Shown one piece after another: positions 30,664 to 39,901 of a stretch of 64,000 bases of DNA. The position numbers were made by a program, and so were the translations under genes. The notes below the pieces were generated by a model. It saw only the letters and a program-made list of their open reading frames with translations. It searched no databases and had not been told where the DNA came from. Position 1 is the stretch's first letter. Each line of letters starts with the position of its first letter. Origin of the DNA: Floccifex porci (lineage in GTDB: Bacteria > Bacillota_I > Bacilli_A > Erysipelotrichales > Erysipelotrichaceae); assembly GCF_009696175.1 (NCBI RefSeq), contig NZ_VUMM01000004.1:1-64000 (forward strand), read 5' to 3'.

Positions 30664-32577
30664 ATGGAAAATAAAGGACCTTATTATTTAACAACCGCAA
30701 TTGCTTACGCATCCGGTAGACCTCATATTGGAAATACGTATGAAATTATTTTATCCGATGCGATTGCTCGTTTTAAAAGAGAACAGGGATATGATGTTTT
30801 CTTTCAGACAGGAACGGATGAACATGGAATTAAGATTGAAGAAAAGGCAAAAGATGCTGGAATTACTCCCAAACAGTATGTAGATGAGGCTGCTGCTAAA
30901 ATCAAATCTAACTGGGATCTGATGAATACAAGCTATGATTATTTTATTCGTACAACGGATGCCTCTCATGAAAAACAGGTTCAGAAAATCTTTAAGAAAT
31001 TATACAAGCAGGGTGATATCTATAAAGGATATTATGAAGGAATGTATTGTACACCTTGTGAAAGTTTCTGGACAGAATCTCAATTGATTGATGGTTGTTG
31101 TCCTGATTGTGGAAGACCTGTAAAACCGGCAAAAGAAGAAGCATATTTCTTTAATATGCAGAAATATGCCGATCGTTTAATGCAGTATATTGAAGATCAT
31201 CCAGATTTTATTCAGCCAGAATCCAGAAAGAATGAAATGATCAACAATTTTATCAAACCAGGATTACAGGATCTATGTGTATCCCGAACTTCTTTTACAT
31301 GGGGAATTCCTGTTGATTTTGATGATAAACACGTAGTTTATGTATGGATCGATGCCCTTTCCAACTATATAACTTCTTTAGGATACGATGCCGATGGAAA
31401 CAGTTCCGAAATGTATAAAAAATATTGGCCTGCCACTCATATCATTGGAAAGGATATATTACGTTTTCATACCATTATCTGGCCTATTATTCTGATGGCA
31501 CTGAATGAACCGCTTCCTGAAAAAGTATTTGCTCATCCTTGGTTACTGATTGGGGATGGAAAGATGTCTAAATCCAAAGGAAATGTTATTTATGCAGAAG
31601 ATCTGGTGGAACATTTTGGTGTAGATGCCGTTCGTTATTATTGTCTGCATGAAATGCCATATGCGCAGGATGGAACGATTACATGGGAACTGGTAATGGA
31701 AAGAATCAATTCGGATCTGGCCAATATTCTGGGAAATTTAGTTCAGAGAACCATTTCTATGTCCAATAAATATTTTAATGGAGTCATCACAAATCCAGAT
31801 GTAAAAGAAGAAGTGGATGAAGAATTAAAACAGATGGCTGTAGCAGCATTGGATAAAGTAACACAAAAAATGGATGAATTTAGAGTAGGAGATGCTTTAG
31901 ATGAAATCTTTGCGGTCTTAAGACGTACAAATAAATACATTGATGAAACAATGCCATGGGCTCTGGCAAAAGAGGAAGAAAAACAGGATCGTCTGGCAAC
32001 GGTTCTATATAACTTACTGGAATCCATTCGTATTTGTGCCATCTTATTAAAGAGCTTCTTACCAGAAACATCCAATAAGATTTTAGATATGATTGGAACA
32101 CAACAAAGAGATTTTGATACTGTTACAACTTTTGGTCAGCTGGAAGTCAATGGAAAAGTATGTGAAAATCCAGCTCCATTGTTCGCTCGTATTGATGTAA
32201 AGAAATTCATGGATGAATTCAATAAGAAAAAAGAAGAACCAAAAGAAGAACCAAAAATTTCAATTGAAGACTTTTCAAAAGTGGAATTAAAAGCTGGTAC
32301 GGTATTAAAATGTGAAAAACATCCAAAAGCCGATCGTTTACTGGTATTCCAGATTGATTTTGGAAACGAAGTCAGACAAATTGTATCGGGAATTGCGAAA
32401 TTCTATAAACCAGAAGAATTAGTAGGAAAACAGATTGTAGCGGTAACCAATTTAGCTCCAACAACCATTCGTGGAGTGGAATCCAATGGAATGATCTTAA
32501 GCTGTGATGGTGGAAAAAAGAGCTTGTGTGTCATTTCTCCAGAAAAACAGATGAAAAATGGATCTAAAGTTTGTTAA
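30664..32577 (+). CDS. metG: Methionyl-tRNA synthetase
   Basis: Class I aminoacyl-tRNA synthetase of 637 residues. HIGH-type motif PHIGN (about residue 21), zinc-knuckle cysteines CTPC and CCPDC (about 127-146), KMSKSKGN (about 300), anticodon-binding helical domain, and a C-terminal EMAP/Trbp-like tRNA-binding domain (about 535-637, starting FSKVELKAGTVLKCEKHPKA). It charges initiator and elongator tRNA-Met. AGGAGG lies seven bases upstream, and it is controlled by the T-box leader. Confidence 0.97.
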   Translation: MENKGPYYLTTAIAYASGRPHIGNTYEIILSDAIARFKREQGYDVFFQTGTDEHGIKIEEKAKDAGITPKQYVDEAAAKIKSNWDLMNTSYDYFIRTTDASHEKQVQKIFKKLYKQGDIYKGYYEGMYCTPCESFWTESQLIDGCCPDCGRPVKPAKEEAYFFNMQKYADRLMQYIEDHPDFIQPESRKNEMINNFIKPGLQDLCVSRTSFTWGIPVDFDDKHVVYVWIDALSNYITSLGYDADGNSSEMYKKYWPATHIIGKDILRFHTIIWPIILMALNEPLPEKVFAHPWLLIGDGKMSKSKGNVIYAEDLVEHFGVDAVRYYCLHEMPYAQDGTITWELVMERINSDLANILGNLVQRTISMSNKYFNGVITNPDVKEEVDEELKQMAVAALDKVTQKMDEFRVGDALDEIFAVLRRTNKYIDETMPWALAKEEEKQDRLATVLYNLLESIRICAILLKSFLPETSNKILDMIGTQQRDFDTVTTFGQLEVNGKVCENPAPLFARIDVKKFMDEFNKKKEEPKEEPKISIEDFSKVELKAGTVLKCEKHPKADRLLVFQIDFGNEVRQIVSGIAKFYKPEELVGKQIVAVTNLAPTTIRGVESNGMILSCDGGKKSLCVISPEKQMKNGSKVC

Positions 32578-32580
32578 AAA

Positions 32581-32766
32581 ATGAATGAGAAACAAAGATT
32601 ATATAAAAATCAGCTTCAATTAGCCGGCTTAGGAATTGTTATCTTTGTATTTGGATTGATTGAATCCAATAAACCATGTATTATTATAGGACTTTGTATT
32701 TTCCTGTATGGTTTATTAAGACTTTTATTTTTTAAAACATTATTTAAAAAAATAGATTCAAAATAA
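32581..32766 (+). CDS. Small membrane protein of unknown function
   Basis: Protein of 61 residues with two hydrophobic helices (about 12-28 and 33-50) and charged ends, three bases after metG. No Shine-Dalgarno sequence is visible, so it would depend on coupling to metG. A strong terminator follows, supporting that it is the last cistron. No family recognised. Confidence 0.55.
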   Translation: MNEKQRLYKNQLQLAGLGIVIFVFGLIESNKPCIIIGLCIFLYGLLRLLFFKTLFKKIDSK

Positions 32767-32778
32767 AAAGATAGATTA

Positions 32779-32816
32779 TAGGATTCACCATTTAAAGGTG
32801 GATCCTAATTTTATTT
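32779..32816 (+). terminator. Terminator of the metG operon
   Basis: Stem TAGGATTCACC / GGTGGATCCTA (one mismatch) with a 7-base loop, then a T-rich tail. Confidence 0.85.
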
Positions 32817-33050
32817 TATACGATTCTTATAAAAGATTCTGATTGAGTCAGCTACGATTGGATTTAATCCATTTTTTTATATATGGATAGACAGTCTGTT
32901 TTATATTAAGTATAATGGTTCTACTCTATTTTCAAAGAAAATCTATTCTTTATTCTTTTCTTTATAATATCTATATTCTTTCCAATGTATTTTAATGATT
33001 TCTTAGATTTAAAAAAAAGGAAAATCGAATCCTTTCTGAAAGGAGGAACA

Positions 33051-35288
33051 ATGATAGAACCAATTAAAATTAGAGGTTTGAAACAAAACAATTTAAAAAA
33101 CATTTCACTTGATATTCCTAAAAATAAAATTGTTGTTTTTACTGGGGTATCCGGATCCGGTAAATCAAGCATTGTGTTTGATACCATTGCTGCAGAAAGT
33201 CAGCGACAGATGAACGAAACATACAGTGCCTGGATCAGAGGCCGATTGCCAAAGTATGAAAAACCGAATGTAGAATGGATAGATAACTTAAATCCATCTG
33301 TGATTATTGATCAGAGCCGGCTGGGTGGAAATGCGAGATCCACCGTAGGGACCATCAGCGATATGTATTCTCTTTTGCGTTTACTTTTTTCAAGAATCGG
33401 AACTCCTTATGTTGGACCTTCATCCTATTTTTCTTTCAATAATCCAAATGGAATGTGTCCTGCTTGTGCGGGTATTGGAAAAATTATGGATTTAGATATG
33501 AAAAATCTTATTAATGAGAACCATACCTATGATGAAGGTATTTTTAATCTTCCAGCATTTGGAGTGGGTAATTATTATTGGAAAGTATATCGAAGACCTG
33601 AATATTTTCGAATCAATGTCCCATGGAAAGATTTATCACAAGAGGAAAAAAATATTTTATTATATGGGAGTAAAATTAAGGATGGAAAGCGTCTGGATAA
33701 AAAACTTGAGGGAGTTTATAACCAGTTTAAACGGCTTGTTTTAATGAAAGGGCCTCAGGAACAGAGTGATCATACATTAAAGAAAATCGCGAAATATCTA
33801 TATGAATGCCAATGTCCTGAATGCAAAGGAAAACGTTTAAATCAAACCACATTGTCTTGTAAAATCAACGGATATACAATCCATGATATGTGTGAAATGG
33901 AATTTTCAAGATTACGTGAAGAACTAGATAAGATAAAAGATGAAAGAGCGAAAAGTATAATTGACCAGCTCAAAGCATCTTTAAATCGAATGATAGACAT
34001 TGGGTTACCCTATCTATTTATGAATCGAGAAAGTTCAACTCTTTCAGGAGGAGAGGCACAGCGATTAAAGCTTGTTAGATATATGGGCAGTTCACTTTGT
34101 GGGATGATTTATATATTTGATGAACCAAGCACAGGTATGCATCCTAGAGATGTATACAGAATGGTGCAATTATTAAAAAATCTAAGAGATAAAGGAAATA
34201 CGGTACTTGTAGTGGAGCATGATAAAGATATTATTCGTATTGCGGATGAGGTTATTGATATCGGACCATTGGCAGGTAAAAATGGGGGACAAATTTTATT
34301 TCAGGGAAGCTATGAAAATTTACGAATCAGCGGGACTAAAACTGGAAATGCGCTTTCATCTGAAATTAAAATAAAAGAAAATGTACGTCAGCCAAAAGGC
34401 TTTCTTCCCATTCGAAACGCAAATATTCATAATCTGAAAAATGTGGATGTGGATATTCCTTTAGGGGTTATGTTAGTGGTTACAGGGGTTGCAGGAAGTG
34501 GAAAATCTTCATTAATTCGTGAAGTCTTCGCAAAGCAGTATGCCGATCAGGTGGTATTGATTGATCAGAGTGCTGTTAGCGCAACGGGACGGTCAACGGT
34601 ATGCACTTTTCTTGGTTTTTTTGATGAAATCCGAAATGTGTTTGCCAGTCAGATGGGAGCTCCTAAAAGTTTATTTACTTTCAATGGGAAAGGTGCCTGT
34701 CCTCATTGTAAAGGTAGAGGAATGATTACGACCGAACTTGTGTTTATGGAACCTGTCACAACGGTTTGTGAATATTGTAATGGAACTCGTTATAGTGAAG
34801 AATCACTAAAGCATACGGTTCATGGAAAAACGATTGTGGATGTCCTTAATATGAGTGTTGAGGAAGCGTATCCGTTTTTTTCAGATAATAAAAAAATTTC
34901 GGGAATGCTTGAAGCACTGATTGAAGTTGGATTGTCGTATATTTCATTAGGACAGCCACTGTCTACATTTTCGGGTGGAGAACGACAGAGAGTAAAACTT
35001 GCGCAAAACATTAAGAAAAAAGGCAATATTTATATTTTAGATGAACCAACGACAGGACTTCATCCTGCGGATATTGAAAAAGTTGTTGACATTCTGGAAG
35101 GCTTTGTCCAACGTGGTAACACAGTGATTGTGATTGAGCATAATACAGATGTTATGAAACTTGCAGATTTTATTATTGATATAGGACCTGATGGTGGAAC
35201 AAAGGGAGGAGAAGTCGTATTTACAGGAACACCAAAAGAAATGATTGAAAGTGGTAAGACTATAACCGCTGAGTATTTAAGAAAGTAA
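33051..35288 (+). CDS. UvrA-like ATP-binding protein, stand-alone short form
   Basis: UvrA-family double ABC ATPase of 745 residues, shorter than excinuclease UvrA (about 940). Two Walker A motifs (GVSGSGKSS near residue 30, GVAGSGKSS near 480), two signatures (STLSGGEAQRLKL near 330, STFSGGERQRVKL near 640) and zinc-finger pairs CPAC, CQCPEC, CPHC and CEYC are present. Short UvrA paralogues of this kind occur near antibiotic or DNA-damage self-resistance genes, but no such neighbour is here. The start at 33051 has AAAGGAGG seven bases upstream. Terminators flank it on both sides, so it is monocistronic. Confidence 0.85.
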   Translation: MIEPIKIRGLKQNNLKNISLDIPKNKIVVFTGVSGSGKSSIVFDTIAAESQRQMNETYSAWIRGRLPKYEKPNVEWIDNLNPSVIIDQSRLGGNARSTVGTISDMYSLLRLLFSRIGTPYVGPSSYFSFNNPNGMCPACAGIGKIMDLDMKNLINENHTYDEGIFNLPAFGVGNYYWKVYRRPEYFRINVPWKDLSQEEKNILLYGSKIKDGKRLDKKLEGVYNQFKRLVLMKGPQEQSDHTLKKIAKYLYECQCPECKGKRLNQTTLSCKINGYTIHDMCEMEFSRLREELDKIKDERAKSIIDQLKASLNRMIDIGLPYLFMNRESSTLSGGEAQRLKLVRYMGSSLCGMIYIFDEPSTGMHPRDVYRMVQLLKNLRDKGNTVLVVEHDKDIIRIADEVIDIGPLAGKNGGQILFQGSYENLRISGTKTGNALSSEIKIKENVRQPKGFLPIRNANIHNLKNVDVDIPLGVMLVVTGVAGSGKSSLIREVFAKQYADQVVLIDQSAVSATGRSTVCTFLGFFDEIRNVFASQMGAPKSLFTFNGKGACPHCKGRGMITTELVFMEPVTTVCEYCNGTRYSEESLKHTVHGKTIVDVLNMSVEEAYPFFSDNKKISGMLEALIEVGLSYISLGQPLSTFSGGERQRVKLAQNIKKKGNIYILDEPTTGLHPADIEKVVDILEGFVQRGNTVIVIEHNTDVMKLADFIIDIGPDGGTKGGEVVFTGTPKEMIESGKTITAEYLRK

Positions 35289-35305
35289 GAACCATTTAAA
35301 TCTAA

Positions 35306-35346
35306 AAAAATTCCCTTAAGTAAATAAATCACTTAAGGGAATTTTT
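35306..35346. terminator. Bidirectional terminator
   Basis: Perfect 16-bp stem AAAAATTCCCTTAAGT / ACTTAAGGGAATTTTT with a 9-base loop between convergent genes. Confidence 0.95.
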
Positions 35347-35347
35347 C

Positions 35348-36235
35348 TTAATGGTTTACATGAATATAGCCAATAAAAGGATTGGAACAAGAAACAGAAT
35401 ATAAAATCGTAGTATATCCGTTCCATCCACCGTGTACCGCTTGTCCATTGCCAACATATAAAGCGACATGTCCAGAATAAATACAAATATCTCCTGGAAC
35501 TGGTGTATCTGTCCATTCTCCCAAAGAAGCATATTCATAAGGAGCACCGTGGAAATTAATTCCCACAGCTTTTAATGCATTTGTGACTAACATTGTACAG
35601 TCCTGGTTTACACCAATCTGTGCTAAGGCTGCATCTGCAATTTTCTGATAAAAGTTTGAATCACTGACTTTTACATCTACAGTCTTCTTTGTTTCATTTC
35701 CACTTTGATCACTGCAGGAAATCACAATGGAATATAAACCTTCTTTTGAATAATCAATATCACCTTCAATTGTATATTCTAAATCTGAATCACAGTTGTC
35801 TGATAATTGAATTTCTTCATCAAAATTGACAGGTTCATCTACATTGACTTCAAATGAATCTTTTACTTCAATAACTGGTGAAATGGTATCAAAATCCTTT
35901 TCATTAAAATCAATGGTTTCAATTGAATAGGAAGGGAACCCTAAATTGTTTAAATGAGAATTTAAACTTTTTTCATAAATTGTCGCATGACAGTTTACAT
36001 CCTCTTCACTGACTTCAATTGTATATAGATCATTTTCAAAAATGTGTACATCGTTTTTCGTTGTAGAGTACGTTAAATTTGATAAATCCTGATTAAATGT
36101 CTGTTTTAAAACAGAAATCATTGTTTCTTGTCGTTTGCTTGTTATAGGTGCAGTTTCGTTGGCATGTATTGGACAAGTAAATAGGAAAAGAAATTGGCTT
36201 AATGCGATAGGCATTATTAAACCTTTTTTGTTCAT
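35348..36235 (-). CDS. Secreted NlpC/P60-like hydrolase with Ig-like domain
   Basis: Exported protein of 295 residues. N-terminal signal peptide (about 1-25, cleavage after PIHA), a region of unknown type (about 30-120), an Ig-like DUF5011-type domain (about 123-190) and a C-terminal NlpC/P60-like papain-fold domain (about 195-295). Candidate catalytic residues are Cys213 (QDCTML) and His256 (SGHVALY). Such enzymes cut peptidoglycan stem peptides. AGGAGG precedes the ATG. It is single and faces a leaderless small gene across a 139-bp gap. Confidence 0.8.
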   Translation of the reverse strand: MNKKGLIMPIALSQFLFLFTCPIHANETAPITSKRQETMISVLKQTFNQDLSNLTYSTTKNDVHIFENDLYTIEVSEEDVNCHATIYEKSLNSHLNNLGFPSYSIETIDFNEKDFDTISPVIEVKDSFEVNVDEPVNFDEEIQLSDNCDSDLEYTIEGDIDYSKEGLYSIVISCSDQSGNETKKTVDVKVSDSNFYQKIADAALAQIGVNQDCTMLVTNALKAVGINFHGAPYEYASLGEWTDTPVPGDICIYSGHVALYVGNGQAVHGGWNGYTTILYSVSCSNPFIGYIHVNH

Positions 36236-36340
36236 AGTTTACCTCCTTGCATGTGCAAATTGTCTATAATTTGAGCACACAACGAGAGCATTCTAACAGT
36301 TTTCTGAAAAGATGTCAAATTTTCACATAATTCCACACAT

Positions 36341-36374
36341 TTTATTTTCGAAATATTAGTGATAAAATAAGAAT
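36341..36374 (+). promoter_or_regulatory. Extended -10 promoter, predicted leaderless start
   Basis: TTTATT (36341-36346), then TGATAAAAT (36360-36368; extended -10 TAAAAT at 36363-36368). Six bases separate it from the ATG at 36375, and there is no Shine-Dalgarno sequence. Confidence 0.5.
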
Positions 36375-36668
36375 ATGAAACGGTTTATACAGAATTTTTG
36401 TGAAGGATTTTATGACGGAATAAAGAATAAAGATGAAATCAGTTATCAGCAGATAGAAGATGTTTTTATGAAACTAATTCCTTCTCTTATTAAAAAAATT
36501 ATACTGGTAATCATAGCTTTAATTGTATCCATTCCATTTCTAATAAAATTTCCATTTCAGAATAAATTTAATTTATGGATCTTAGAATTTTTATTATGGA
36601 TCGTTTGGATCTATCAGTCACTGGATCTGGAATCTTTTAAAACTTTAATGAGAGAAGTAAAAAAATAG
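36375..36668 (+). CDS. Small membrane protein of unknown function
   Basis: Protein of 97 residues: a charged N-terminal half and two hydrophobic helices (about 38-58 and 65-80). It precedes the ECF S-component gene by 57 bases and may be co-transcribed with it. No family recognised. Expression from a leaderless message is predicted from the promoter position. Confidence 0.55.
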   Translation: MKRFIQNFCEGFYDGIKNKDEISYQQIEDVFMKLIPSLIKKIILVIIALIVSIPFLIKFPFQNKFNLWILEFLLWIVWIYQSLDLESFKTLMREVKK

Positions 36669-36725
36669 AATTGAATTCAAATGTAAAACATTTTATAATC
36701 AATTATATTTCAGGAGGAAAGAGAA

Positions 36726-37277
36726 ATGAAGAAAAGTTTGTTTTCAACAAAAACAATGGTTGCTACTGCTTTAGGAGCTGCCTTGTTTATGGTTTTGTTC
36801 ATGTTTGTAAAAGTGCCTAGTCCAGTTCCAGAAACAAATTTACAGATTGCGTATGGAATTTCAGCTTTCTTTGCAGCGGTTTATGGGCCTGTGGCAGGGT
36901 TTCTGATTGCCTTTATTGGACATGCATTATCAGATTTCTTATCTTATGGATCTCCATGGTGGTCATGGGTAGTGGCTTCCGGAATCAGTGCTTTGGTTTG
37001 TGGGTTGGCATATTTTAAAATCAATACAGAAGGAAAAGTATCCACAAAAGATTTACTGGTATTCAATGTATTTGCGATTTTAGGTTGTGCAATTGCATGG
37101 GTTGTAGTGGCTCCAGTACTGGATATTGTGATTTATGGAGAACCTGTAAATCTGGTATTTGTTCAAGGTGGAATTGCCTTTGTGATGGATGCAATCGTAT
37201 CCTGTGTGATTGGTTCTATTTTATTACTGACATACAGTTCCACTCGTTCTTCAAAAGGAAGCTTAACAAAAGAATAA
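36726..37277 (+). CDS. ECF transporter substrate-binding S component (UPF0397-like)
   Basis: Membrane S component of 183 residues with about five or six helices. It resembles the UPF0397 / ECF-type riboflavin-transporter-like family (KTMVATALGAALF start, GHALSDFLSYGSPWWSW near residue 60). It binds the substrate and docks on the ATPase/EcfT module encoded downstream. AGGAGG precedes the ATG. A terminator and a new TATAAT follow, so S and energy modules may be made in different amounts. The substrate is unproven; neighbouring SAM hydrolases hint at an adenosine- or methionine-related compound. Confidence 0.8.
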   Translation: MKKSLFSTKTMVATALGAALFMVLFMFVKVPSPVPETNLQIAYGISAFFAAVYGPVAGFLIAFIGHALSDFLSYGSPWWSWVVASGISALVCGLAYFKINTEGKVSTKDLLVFNVFAILGCAIAWVVVAPVLDIVIYGEPVNLVFVQGGIAFVMDAIVSCVIGSILLLTYSSTRSSKGSLTKE

Positions 37278-37281
37278 AATT

Positions 37282-37310
37282 GATGTCTGGTTTACAGACA
37301 TCTTTTTTTT
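37282..37310 (+). terminator. Terminator between S component and ATPase genes
   Basis: Stem GATGTCTG / CAGACATC with a 5-base loop and eight T. A TATAAT box follows at 37315-37320, so the ATPase gene probably has its own promoter. Confidence 0.85.
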
Positions 37311-37341
37311 ATCATATAATAAGAAATGCAGGGAGAGCGTT

Positions 37342-39066
37342 ATGGAAGATATTATACGATTTAATCACTTTAGCTTTAAATATTATTCACAGGCAGAACC
37401 CACTCTTTATGACATTCAATTGAATATAAAAAAAGGAGAAAAAATATTGATTGTAGGTCCCAGTGGTTCGGGAAAAAGTACGTTAGCAAATTGCATCAAT
37501 GGATTGATTCCCTTTGTTTATAAAGGAGACATTCAGGGAAGTGTTGAAATTGATGGATTGTGTATTGGAAATGGAAATGGAAAACAGGCAAAATCTTTGT
37601 TTGACGTTTCCAAAAAAGTAGGAACGGTTTTGCAGGATCCAGATGGACAATTTGTAGGACTGAATGTAGCGGAGGATATCGCGTTTGCTTTAGAAAATGA
37701 TAATACACCATTAAAGGAAATGAAGGAACGCGTAGAAAAAATGGCTCAGATTGTTGATATGCAAAATTTCTTATCAAACAATCCATATGAATTAAGTGGT
37801 GGACAGAAACAAAGAGTGTCTTTAGCCGGAGTCATGGTGGATGATGTAGATATCTTGTTGTTTGATGAGCCACTGGCAAATTTAGATCCTAAAACAGGAA
37901 AAGTGGCTATTGAATTAATAGATGATCTGCATAAAGATGGAAAAACAATTATTATTGTGGAACATCGACTGGAAGATGTACTGCATCGCCATGTCGATCG
38001 CATTGTTGTTATTGAAGAAGGACATATTGTACAAGTGGGAACACCGGATGAAGTATTGTCATCGGATGTATTACAAAAATGTGGAATACGTGAACCATTG
38101 TATTGTACAGCCTGTAAATATGCCAATGTAAAGTTAACTCCTGAAATGCATCCAGAAAGTCTGGATTCATTAAATATGGATGCTGTTTCTTCCTCGCTTC
38201 ATAATTGGTATGACCAGGTGAAACCTAAGGAAGAAACACAAAATAAAAAGGTTGTCATGAAAATAGACAATTTATGCTTTAGTTATGATGGAATCAAACC
38301 GATTTTATCCCATGTATCCGCAAATATCTATCAGGGAGAAATGGTCAGTATTATTGGTAAAAATGGAGCTGGGAAATCGACTTTGTCTAAGTGCATTGTT
38401 GGTTTTGAAAATCAGGATGAAGGTACGATTACCATTGAGGATTTAGATTTATCGAAGTTATCCATTAAAGAAAGAGCCGATCATGTAGGAATTGTATTAC
38501 AGAATCCCAATCAGATGATTTCAAAAACGATGATTTATGATGAAATCGCATTGGGATTAAAGATTCGTGGTGTCAGTGAAGAAGAAATTGAAAAAAGAGT
38601 AACACATATTATGAAAATCTGTGGTCTTGCTCCATTTAAAAAATGGCCAATCAGTGCATTAAGCTTTGGTCAAAAGAAAAGAGTAACCATTGCTTCTATA
38701 CTGGTATTGAATCCAAAAGTATTAATTTTAGATGAACCAACGGCAGGACAGGATTATTATCATTATTCTGAAATTATGAATTTTCTAAAAGAATTAAATG
38801 AACAGGGACAAACAATTGTATTGATTACTCATGATATGCATTTAATGCTGGAATATACACCTAGAGCTATTGTTTTATGCAATGGAGAAAAAATTGCCGA
38901 TCAGAAAGCTTATGAAATCTTATGTAATGAACAGATTTGTGAAAAAGCCAATTTAAAAGAAACTTCTTTATTTACTTTAGCAAAAAAAGCAGAAATTGAA
39001 GATCCTGTACAGTTTGTAGAGAAATTCATTCAGTTTGAGAAAGAGAGAAAAGCTTATGAAAATTAA
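37342..39066 (+). CDS. ECF transporter double ATPase (EcfA1-A2 fusion)
   Basis: Two ABC ATPase domains in one 574-residue chain. Domain 1: Walker A GPSGSGKST (about residue 36), signature LSGGQKQR (about 150), Walker B ILLFDEPLANLD. Domain 2: Walker A GKNGAGKST (about 340), signature LSFGQKKR (about 440), Walker B LILDEPTAGQD. The second signature is LSFGQ rather than LSGGQ. It energises the EcfT/S complex. GGGAGAG precedes the ATG. The EcfT gene starts inside its last codons. Confidence 0.88.
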   Translation: MEDIIRFNHFSFKYYSQAEPTLYDIQLNIKKGEKILIVGPSGSGKSTLANCINGLIPFVYKGDIQGSVEIDGLCIGNGNGKQAKSLFDVSKKVGTVLQDPDGQFVGLNVAEDIAFALENDNTPLKEMKERVEKMAQIVDMQNFLSNNPYELSGGQKQRVSLAGVMVDDVDILLFDEPLANLDPKTGKVAIELIDDLHKDGKTIIIVEHRLEDVLHRHVDRIVVIEEGHIVQVGTPDEVLSSDVLQKCGIREPLYCTACKYANVKLTPEMHPESLDSLNMDAVSSSLHNWYDQVKPKEETQNKKVVMKIDNLCFSYDGIKPILSHVSANIYQGEMVSIIGKNGAGKSTLSKCIVGFENQDEGTITIEDLDLSKLSIKERADHVGIVLQNPNQMISKTMIYDEIALGLKIRGVSEEEIEKRVTHIMKICGLAPFKKWPISALSFGQKKRVTIASILVLNPKVLILDEPTAGQDYYHYSEIMNFLKELNEQGQTIVLITHDMHLMLEYTPRAIVLCNGEKIADQKAYEILCNEQICEKANLKETSLFTLAKKAEIEDPVQFVEKFIQFEKERKAYEN

Positions 39067-39889
39067 ATTATTTTCCTATAATCAACTGGATACTTTTGTT
39101 CATAAACTTTCTGGACTAACAAAACTGGTTTGTTTCCTTTTATTAACAACGACAGTTATGTTAACTTATGACATTCGCATTATTTTAGCCATTTTAATTT
39201 TCTCTTATTTTTTAATGAATAAAGCACAAATAAAATTTAAACAGGTTAAAACAATGTTTATCTATGTAGGAATCTTTTTAATCACAAACTTTATTTTAAC
39301 TTTTCTGTTTTCACCAACATATGGATGTGAAATTTATGGAACCAAACACGTATTATTTCCTATATTTGGAAGATATGAAGTTACTTTAGAACAGTTGTTT
39401 TATCAATGTACAAAATTTTTAAAATATTTATCCGTAATTCCATTGGGTATGATTTTCTTTTTAACCACAAATCCAAGTGAATTCGCATCCAGTTTAAATC
39501 ATATAAAAGTGAATTATAAAGTATGTACATCGCTTTCTTTAACGCTTAGATATTTTCCAGATGTACAAAGAGATTATCATACAATTTCTTTAGCACAGCA
39601 GGCTAGAGGACTGGAAATGAGTTCAAAAGCGAAATTAATAAATCGAATTAAAAATGTGGTTACTATTCTGACTCCATTGATTTTTACAACAATGGATCGC
39701 ATTGAATTGATTACCAATGCGATGGAATTAAGAGGATTTGGAAAAGGGAAGAAAAGAAGCTGGTATTCTTTTAAACCGTTGCAGACAAAAGACTGGATCA
39801 GTATGTTTATCTGTTTATTGATTTTCTTATTTATGTTGTATATACGTATCTTTGTGAATAAGAGTATGTTTTATAATCCATTTATATAA
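39056..39889 (+). CDS. ECF transporter T component
   Basis: Transmembrane coupling protein EcfT of 277 residues: helices at about 20-60, 72-95, 110-140 and 250-272. It has the coupling-helix motif with QARGLEMSS (about residue 185) and a second ELRGFGKGKKRS (about 228), both typical Ala-Arg-Gly contacts with the ATPases. The start at 39056 overlaps the ATPase stop by eleven bases. Confidence 0.88.
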   Translation: MKIKLFSYNQLDTFVHKLSGLTKLVCFLLLTTTVMLTYDIRIILAILIFSYFLMNKAQIKFKQVKTMFIYVGIFLITNFILTFLFSPTYGCEIYGTKHVLFPIFGRYEVTLEQLFYQCTKFLKYLSVIPLGMIFFLTTNPSEFASSLNHIKVNYKVCTSLSLTLRYFPDVQRDYHTISLAQQARGLEMSSKAKLINRIKNVVTILTPLIFTTMDRIELITNAMELRGFGKGKKRSWYSFKPLQTKDWISMFICLLIFLFMLYIRIFVNKSMFYNPFI

Positions 39890-39901
39890 GGAGGAATAAA
39901 A

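Noticed and set aside
32985-33050. Longer N-terminus of the UvrA-like protein
   Set aside because: The extra 22 residues contain the ribosome-binding site AAAGGAGG itself; the ATG at 33051 fits the family start.
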